Assembly (NCBI GenBank): GCA_020054055.1
Contig: JAGVLZ010000101.1
Coordinates: 1 to 12,019 of the forward strand
DNA from: Phycisphaerales bacterium
GTDB lineage: Bacteria > Planctomycetota > Phycisphaerae > Phycisphaerales > UBA1924
Reading direction: 5' to 3'
Length of the DNA: 12,019 nucleotides
This document shows positions 5,568 through 12,019 of the stretch, piece after piece. Within the stretch, counting starts at the first letter, position 1; the number at the start of each line of letters is the position of its first letter. The notes beneath the pieces were generated by a model that saw only the letters and a list, made by a program, of their open reading frames with translations, did no database searches and had not been told where the DNA came from. The position numbers were made by a program, and so were the translations under genes.

Positions 5568-6209
5568 ATGAGCGTGCGGGTGGAATGTTTCTCGCTGGGG
5601 CCGTTTGCGACGAACTGCTACATCGTCAGCGAGGCGGGTGCGGCGGGGTGCTGGATCGTGGATGCGTCGTTTGCGCCGGGGGCGATGATCGAGCGCGTTC
5701 GCGCGCTGGGGCTGCGGCCGGAGTTGTTTGTGTTGACGCACGCGCACCTCGACCACATCGCGGGGCTGGATGAACTGCGGGAGGCGTTTCCGGGGGTGCC
5801 TTCGATCATTCACGAGGCGGAGAAGAAGTTTCTGGAGGACCCGGAACTCAATCTGAGCGCGGGGTACGGGTTCCCGGTGAGCGTGCGCGCCGCGGAGAAG
5901 ACGCTGCGCGGCGGAGAGACGCTGACGTTCGGCGGGAGTTCATGGAAGGTGCTGCACACGCCGGGTCATTCGCCGGGGGGGATCACGCTGCACTGCGCGG
6001 AGGCGGGGATCGCGCTGGTCGGCGATACGCTCTTCCGGGAGTCGATCGGGCGGTATGACTTTCCGACGTCGGATGAAGCGGAGTTGATGAGGTCGATCCG
6101 CGAGGTGCTGTACGCGCTGCCCGATGAGACGCGCGTGCTGCCGGGGCACGGGCCGGAGACGACGATCGGGCATGAGAAGCGGGGGAATCCGTTTGTGAGG
6201 GGGAAGTGA
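5568..6209 (+). CDS. MBL-fold metallo-hydrolase, glyoxalase II-like
   Basis: This 213-residue protein is a compact metallo-beta-lactamase-fold hydrolase without the extra C-terminal domain of classical GloB. The binuclear metal site is complete: THAHLDH gives H58, H60, D62 and H63; TPGHSPGG gives H134; GDTLF gives D153; LPGHGPETT gives H194. The GDTLFRESIGRYDFP and GHGPETTIGHEKRGNPF segments are typical of YcbL-type enzymes that hydrolyse thioesters such as S-lactoylglutathione or related acyl thiols. The native thiol here is unknown. The ATG has no Shine-Dalgarno but a TATAGT box close upstream. It is the first gene of a tight plus-strand cluster; its TGA overlaps the GTG of the next gene by four bases. 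It is strongly GC-rich (about 70% in 5641-5700). Confidence 0.92.
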   Translation: MSVRVECFSLGPFATNCYIVSEAGAAGCWIVDASFAPGAMIERVRALGLRPELFVLTHAHLDHIAGLDELREAFPGVPSIIHEAEKKFLEDPELNLSAGYGFPVSVRAAEKTLRGGETLTFGGSSWKVLHTPGHSPGGITLHCAEAGIALVGDTLFRESIGRYDFPTSDEAELMRSIREVLYALPDETRVLPGHGPETTIGHEKRGNPFVRGK

Positions 6210-6781
6210 ACGACGATCAATCAATTCTGGTGCGATTCTCATCCGTGCCCTACACATTCGTAGATGTTCAGGGAATGACAACGATCAAGAACGCCCATGA
6301 GTCGGCGAACAAGGGCATCTATCTCTGGACGATTGAGTTGCCAGACGGTTATCTGACGAACTACGTCGGAAAGACGAGCGCAAAGACCGGGTTTTACGGG
6401 CGGCTGTGTCAGGAACTGAACGATTGGAAGAATGGCCTGTATCGGAGTGGCGATTTCGATCTGGATCACCTTGCACAAGGGCGTCGAATCCGGCTCGAAA
6501 ACCCACCGGCCGATCACTTGCAACGCGAACTGGATCGGTTGATGCCGCTCTATCGGCTTTTCCTGGCTCCGCTCGATTCTCATGTGCCACACATCCGATA
6601 CGTGGAGAGTTATCTCGTCAACGAGTTACGTCGATCGAGCCGGACGTTCGACTACCTCAGCAATCGTGACAAGAAGAGCGCCTACAAGCCTCGCCACGAT
6701 GGTCCCCCAATCAGGATAAGCGCAGACTCACCGAGACTGATCGGGTTTGAGCACCTTCGTGTCACGCCCACCATGGGATAA
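6206..6781 (+). CDS. GIY-YIG nuclease-domain protein of foreign composition
   Basis: This is a 191-residue protein. KGIYLW (36-41) supplies the GIY strand and YVGKTS (53-58) the YIG-equivalent strand. R66 in FYGRL sits where the catalytic Arg is expected, and E134 in IRYVESYLVNEL is a good candidate for the metal-binding Glu, with N139 after it. That set supports a nuclease fold rather than chance similarity. There is no recognisable DNA-binding domain in the rest, so its role is unknown; relatives include restriction, repair and homing nucleases. GC content is about 52% by hand count (6241-6480), far below its neighbours, suggesting recent acquisition. The GTG start overlaps the MBL stop in GTGA, with GAGGGGG only 2 bases upstream. 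Another possible start is the ATG at 6275-6277, which would remove 23 residues ahead of the domain. Its TAA overlaps the next ATG by one base. Confidence 0.85.
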   Translation: MNDDQSILVRFSSVPYTFVDVQGMTTIKNAHESANKGIYLWTIELPDGYLTNYVGKTSAKTGFYGRLCQELNDWKNGLYRSGDFDLDHLAQGRRIRLENPPADHLQRELDRLMPLYRLFLAPLDSHVPHIRYVESYLVNELRRSSRTFDYLSNRDKKSAYKPRHDGPPIRISADSPRLIGFEHLRVTPTMG

Positions 6782-7650
6782 TGTTGAGTCTGATGGCCTC
6801 ACGATTCTCCGAACTCCCCACCGCGCTCCGTGCCCAGTCAATCACTACGCGGCTGGCGGGCGTGCCGGTGCTGCTGGCGCATCCCGATGCGGGATGGCCC
6901 CCGCCGGAAGACACCGATTCCTTAAGGGAATCGGTGGCACGGGTTGAACCTGCTCCGGTGGTCATCTGGATGCACGGACGGACTGTGAACAAGGAACTTG
7001 ATCCGGGGCGGTACCTGCGGTGGGTGCGGGCGGGGCTCGCCGCTTGTGCGCTGGATCTGCCGGATCATGGGGAGCGGTTTGTCGAGGGGCGGCAGGGATC
7101 GGACGCGACGCTGGAGATTGTGGAGCAGATGGCCGCGGAGATTGACGGGGTGGTTGCGGCGCTGGGGGAGGCGCGGTGGCGCGGCGCGTTTGATGTTTCG
7201 CGTATAGCGATCGGCGGGATGTCGGCGGGTGGAATGGCGACGCTGATCCGGCTGTGCCGCCCCCACTCGTTTCGGTGCGCGTGCGTGGAGAGCACGGCGG
7301 GGGATTTTTCGATGATGGCGCGGTTTGCTGAGTTCTATTCGCGCGGCGAGCGCGATGCGGATGGGGAGATGGCGCGGCGGTTGAATCCCGCGGCGCATCT
7401 GGAAGAGTGGCGGCCGATCCCGCTGCTGGCGCTGCATTCGGAAGCGGACAAATGGGTGCCGATCGCGGCGATCCGCTCGCTGGTGGAGGCGCTGCGGCGG
7501 CGATATTCGGCGCTGGGGGCTGATCCTTCGATCGTGGAACTGAAGACGTGGGCGCGGACGGGGGCGCCGAATGAGCACGCGGGATTCGGGCGCGTGGCGA
7601 GCGAGGCGAAGGATGCGCAGGTGGAATTTTTGAGGAGGTGGCTTGCGTAG
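6781..7650 (+). CDS. Alpha/beta hydrolase, dienelactone-hydrolase/esterase-like
   Basis: This 289-residue alpha/beta hydrolase probably cleaves an ester or peptide-like substrate in the cytoplasm. The strand VVIWMHG (60-66) carries the oxyanion-hole HG. The nucleophile S148 lies in GGMSAGG, the acid is D223 in SEADKWVP, and the base is H266 in NEHAGFG. The triad is complete. Residues 44-54 (DTDSLRESVAR) are encoded by an embedded hairpin that resembles the local REP sequences and lies just before the first core strand, where an extra loop is tolerable. The ATG at 6781 overlaps the preceding TAA by one base; a second ATG (6793-6795) is also possible. The gene ends immediately next to the convergent rhodanese stop. 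GC-rich like the MBL gene, it was plausibly paired with it before the GIY-YIG gene arrived. Confidence 0.88.
   Translation: MLSLMASRFSELPTALRAQSITTRLAGVPVLLAHPDAGWPPPEDTDSLRESVARVEPAPVVIWMHGRTVNKELDPGRYLRWVRAGLAACALDLPDHGERFVEGRQGSDATLEIVEQMAAEIDGVVAALGEARWRGAFDVSRIAIGGMSAGGMATLIRLCRPHSFRCACVESTAGDFSMMARFAEFYSRGERDADGEMARRLNPAAHLEEWRPIPLLALHSEADKWVPIAAIRSLVEALRRRYSALGADPSIVELKTWARTGAPNEHAGFGRVASEAKDAQVEFLRRWLA
6912..6940 (-). repeat. REP-like hairpin embedded in frame in the hydrolase gene
   Basis: Arms CACCGATTCC (6912-6921) and GGAATCGGTG (6927-6936) pair over 10 bp around the loop TTAAG, followed by GCAC. Read on the minus strand it begins GTGCCACCG, matching the foot GTGCCACGG of the RAYT-flanking REPs, and it has the same stem-loop size class. 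It is translated as part of residues 44-54 and contains a TTA leucine codon, unusual in this GC-rich gene. The stem sequence differs from the RAYT pair, so it may belong to a second REP family. Confidence 0.55.
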
Positions 7651-8058
7651 TCAGATGATGCGCGTCGGGAACTCGATCTTGCGGTCGGCGCCCGCCCAGG
7701 CGCGGAAGCCGCCGATGAGGGAGAGGACGTTGGTGAAGCCCATCTGCTTCAGCGCATCGGCGGCGAGGAGGGAGCGGTTGCCCCCGGCGCAGTAGAGGAC
7801 GATGGGTTTGGCGAGGTCGGCGTCCTTGGCAAGGCCGTTGAAGACTCGGCGCTCGATGTCGCGTTCGAGGACGCCGCGGCCGATGTGGATGGAGCCGGGG
7901 ATCAGGCCGCCGACGAGTTCGCCGTCCTCGCGCACGTCGATGACGATGAGGCCGGGCTCTTCGTTGTCGAGGCGCTGGGCGAGTTCATCGGCGTCGACCT
8001 CATCGTTGCGGCGGCGGGATTCGGAGACGAGGTCGGAGAAGGATTTTTTGAGGGGCAT
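7651..8058 (-). CDS. Rhodanese-like sulfurtransferase domain protein
   Basis: This 135-residue single-domain rhodanese carries sulfur as a persulfide on one cysteine. Marks are LIVIDVREDGE (37-47), IPGSIHIGRG (53-62) and the active-site loop CAGGNRS (90-96) with nucleophile C90. GFTNVLSLIGGFRAW (107-121) forms the closing part of the domain. A charged 20-residue N-terminal extension precedes the fold. There is no signal peptide, so it is cytoplasmic. The ATG at 8056-8058 has no clear Shine-Dalgarno. Its stop at 7651-7653 touches the stop of the convergent alpha/beta hydrolase with no bases between. The upstream gap holds a heptamer array. The sulfur acceptor is unknown, although a sulfur carrier near a glyoxalase II-like hydrolase could hint at thiol metabolism. 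Confidence 0.92.
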   Translation of the reverse strand: MPLKKSFSDLVSESRRRNDEVDADELAQRLDNEEPGLIVIDVREDGELVGGLIPGSIHIGRGVLERDIERRVFNGLAKDADLAKPIVLYCAGGNRSLLAADALKQMGFTNVLSLIGGFRAWAGADRKIEFPTRII

Positions 8059-8072
8059 GCCGGGGAGGATAC

Positions 8073-8135
8073 AAAGTAGAAAGTGGAAAGTGGACAGTGG
8101 AAATGGGGAGACGGAAGGCGGAGGGTGGAGGGCGT
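8073..8135. repeat. Nine-unit heptamer array, consensus AARGYGG
   Basis: From 8073 in steps of seven the plus strand reads AAAGTAG, AAAGTGG, AAAGTGG, ACAGTGG, AAATGGG, GAGACGG, AAGGCGG, AGGGTGG and AGGGCGT. Register is kept over 63 bases. The later units are the same heptamer found at 3024-3065 and 3211-3224. The array fills most of the gap between the divergent rhodanese gene and the gene starting at 8207. Bases 8136-8192 show no convincing promoter. Confidence 0.75.
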
Positions 8136-8192
8136 TGAGAGTCGCAACGCGTATGCTGGATCACCGGTAGACCTTTTCTGCCTGCGGGGTGC

Positions 8193-8200
8193 GGAGGTGA
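8193..8200 (+). promoter_or_regulatory. Strong Shine-Dalgarno GGAGGTGA that fixes a GTG start
   Basis: GGAGGTGA abuts the TTG at 8201, too close for use, but its GGAGG core lies 9 bases from the in-frame GTG at 8207. It therefore selects GTG 8207 as start. It is the best ribosome binding site in the window. Confidence 0.75.
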
Positions 8201-8206
8201 TTGACG

Positions 8207-9073
8207 GTGCAGCGATGGGTATTGGGAGCCGTGGTTTGCGTTGTGGCGCTGGCCGCGTGGCTTGCCTTTGGGCCATTGCCGGGTTGGACGGAGGCGGGCA
8301 GCGCGATGGATGGTGATACGGGGTCGGTTGCGGCACATGGCGCCGCACCGGCAAGCGCATCGGATCGCGGAGGTGAGGCGCGGAATTTGGTGGGTCCGGA
8401 GGCGCCGGCCCCGATTGATCCGGAGCTTGAGCTGCAGAGGCTGGCGTGCGTGGATGATGAGACGGTGCTCGCTCCCGATGTGCATCGCATGGATCATGAC
8501 AAGCCGACGACGCGCGTGGACCCGCGCAATCTCCGCGTGGTCTACGCCTCGCCGGTGGCGCTGCGCAAGGGGCCGCGGCTGTCGGGCGAGTTTCAGGCGC
8601 GGCTGCAACTCGAGTTGCGGGAGCGCCAGATCTTTGTCCTGCATGAGACATCGACCGGAAAGACTTTTTTTGCGGAGGTGCCCGACAAGGCGCCGGCGGG
8701 GACGAAGGTCGAACCCTCGCTTTACGAGGTGTATCGCCTCCGCACCGGGCACACGCTCGCGATCTCGTTTGAGCCCGACGGCGCGCTCGAGAGCGTGGCG
8801 TATGGTGAACCGAACGAGGAAGCGGTGGACATTCCCGCGGCGAGCGAGGCGCAGATGCTGGCGCTCTTCGGCCCGCCGTCCGAAGCGCCGCCACCGCTCT
8901 TGGCCTTCCGGGAGGAGCAATGGGCGTACCAGCCGCGGATCGTGTGCAGTGTGTGCGAGCGCGTGCGGGTCAAGAGTTCCGGCGAGTTGGAGACAGCGCG
9001 GATGACGGTGGAGTGCATCGCGGGTCCTTCGACCAACACGACTGAGTTTTTTATCCTGCCGTTGACGCCGTGA
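8207..9073 (+). CDS. Secreted or membrane-anchored protein of unknown function
   Basis: This is a 288-residue protein in no family I recognise. The N terminus is an uncleaved anchor or signal peptide: one positive residue (R3), then a hydrophobic stretch to about residue 25. The only Cys in it does not make a lipobox. An Ala/Gly/Pro-rich, low-complexity linker follows (about 30-75). The remainder (about 80-288) looks like a mixed beta-rich domain with RLQLELRERQIFVL (132-145), a Pro-rich stretch near 222-231 and a CSVC pair (C247, C250) close to another Cys at 270. The Cys residues could form a disulfide or bind metal outside the cytoplasm. The GTG start at 8207 is set by GGAGGTGA. The gene converges with uvrA, with 12 bases between the stops. 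Confidence 0.8.
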   Translation: MQRWVLGAVVCVVALAAWLAFGPLPGWTEAGSAMDGDTGSVAAHGAAPASASDRGGEARNLVGPEAPAPIDPELELQRLACVDDETVLAPDVHRMDHDKPTTRVDPRNLRVVYASPVALRKGPRLSGEFQARLQLELRERQIFVLHETSTGKTFFAEVPDKAPAGTKVEPSLYEVYRLRTGHTLAISFEPDGALESVAYGEPNEEAVDIPAASEAQMLALFGPPSEAPPPLLAFREEQWAYQPRIVCSVCERVRVKSSGELETARMTVECIAGPSTNTTEFFILPLTP

Positions 9074-9085
9074 GCCCTCGGAGGC

Positions 9086-9088
<3 letters not shown>
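9071..9088. terminator. Palindrome spanning both convergent stop codons
   Basis: TGAGCC (9071-9076) and GGCTCA (9083-9088) form a perfect 6-bp stem with a 6-base loop. Each arm contains the TGA stop of one of the two convergent genes. It may be a minimal bidirectional terminator, but the stem is short and there is no T-run. Confidence 0.3.

Positions 9089-12019
<2,931 letters not shown>

Noticed and set aside
5447..5569. N-terminal extension of the cupin protein to 162 residues
   Set aside because: The extra residues are translated from the heptamer array and the divergent promoter region, and overlap the MBL start.
8135..8157. Promoter from TTGAGA and TATGCT upstream of the 8207 gene
   Set aside because: The spacer is 11 bases, far shorter than the usual 16-18.
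8201..8203. TTG start for the 8207-9073 gene
   Set aside because: It touches the Shine-Dalgarno sequence, leaving no spacer; the GTG six bases later has normal spacing.
8000..8920. Minus-strand frames opposite the 8207-9073 gene
   Set aside because: They are Arg/Pro-rich shadows that overlap the rhodanese gene and the heptamer array, with no domain features.

Overview
The window comes from a GC-rich bacterium. I infer a planctomycete, probably of the Phycisphaerae type. The reasons are dense GC-rich genes often lacking a clear Shine-Dalgarno, a REP-associated transposase with the HNNPV/DWRWSSA signature, and a two-helix membrane protein with TPR-like repeats. This taxonomic call is an inference; there is no rRNA in the window.

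Layout. Bases 2-70 hold the last residues of what looks like an IS110-type transposase. A 12-bp-stem hairpin (71-99) separates it from a minus-strand pair: a 467-residue protein with VOC-like features (1576-2979), then an aldehyde dehydrogenase of the muconic-semialdehyde type (102-1568), 7 bp apart. This suggests a small catabolic operon for a ring-cleavage product. A 370-base gene-free stretch (2980-3348) is packed with short tandem repeats of period 7 and period 10. Next is a REP/RAYT element (3349-4047): a Y1/HUH transposase gene between two inverted 37-base copies of one hairpin. Then, on the minus strand, come a cupin gene (5081-5446) and a membrane-anchored TPR-like gene (4059-5015), with a long imperfect hairpin between them.

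A divergent intergenic region (5447-5567), containing a heptamer array that also reads as a G-quadruplex motif, leads to a plus-strand cluster. It holds an MBL-fold (glyoxalase II-like) hydrolase, a low-GC GIY-YIG protein, and an alpha/beta hydrolase, joined by 4-base and 1-base overlaps. A rhodanese gene abuts the hydrolase tail to tail on the minus strand. A heptamer array lies upstream of it and of a plus-strand secreted or membrane-anchored unknown (8207-9073). The minus-strand uvrA gene fills 9086 to the window end and lacks only its first few residues.

Most interesting points. (1) The RAYT has Cys where the family has its catalytic Tyr, although its two flanking REP hairpins are nearly identical. 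(2) A hairpin with the same foot sequence lies in frame inside the alpha/beta hydrolase gene. (3) Heptameric tandem repeats occupy three separate intergenic regions, two of them sharing one consensus, and a separate decamer array is present. (4) A compositionally foreign GIY-YIG gene is fitted with overlapping stops and starts between two native genes.
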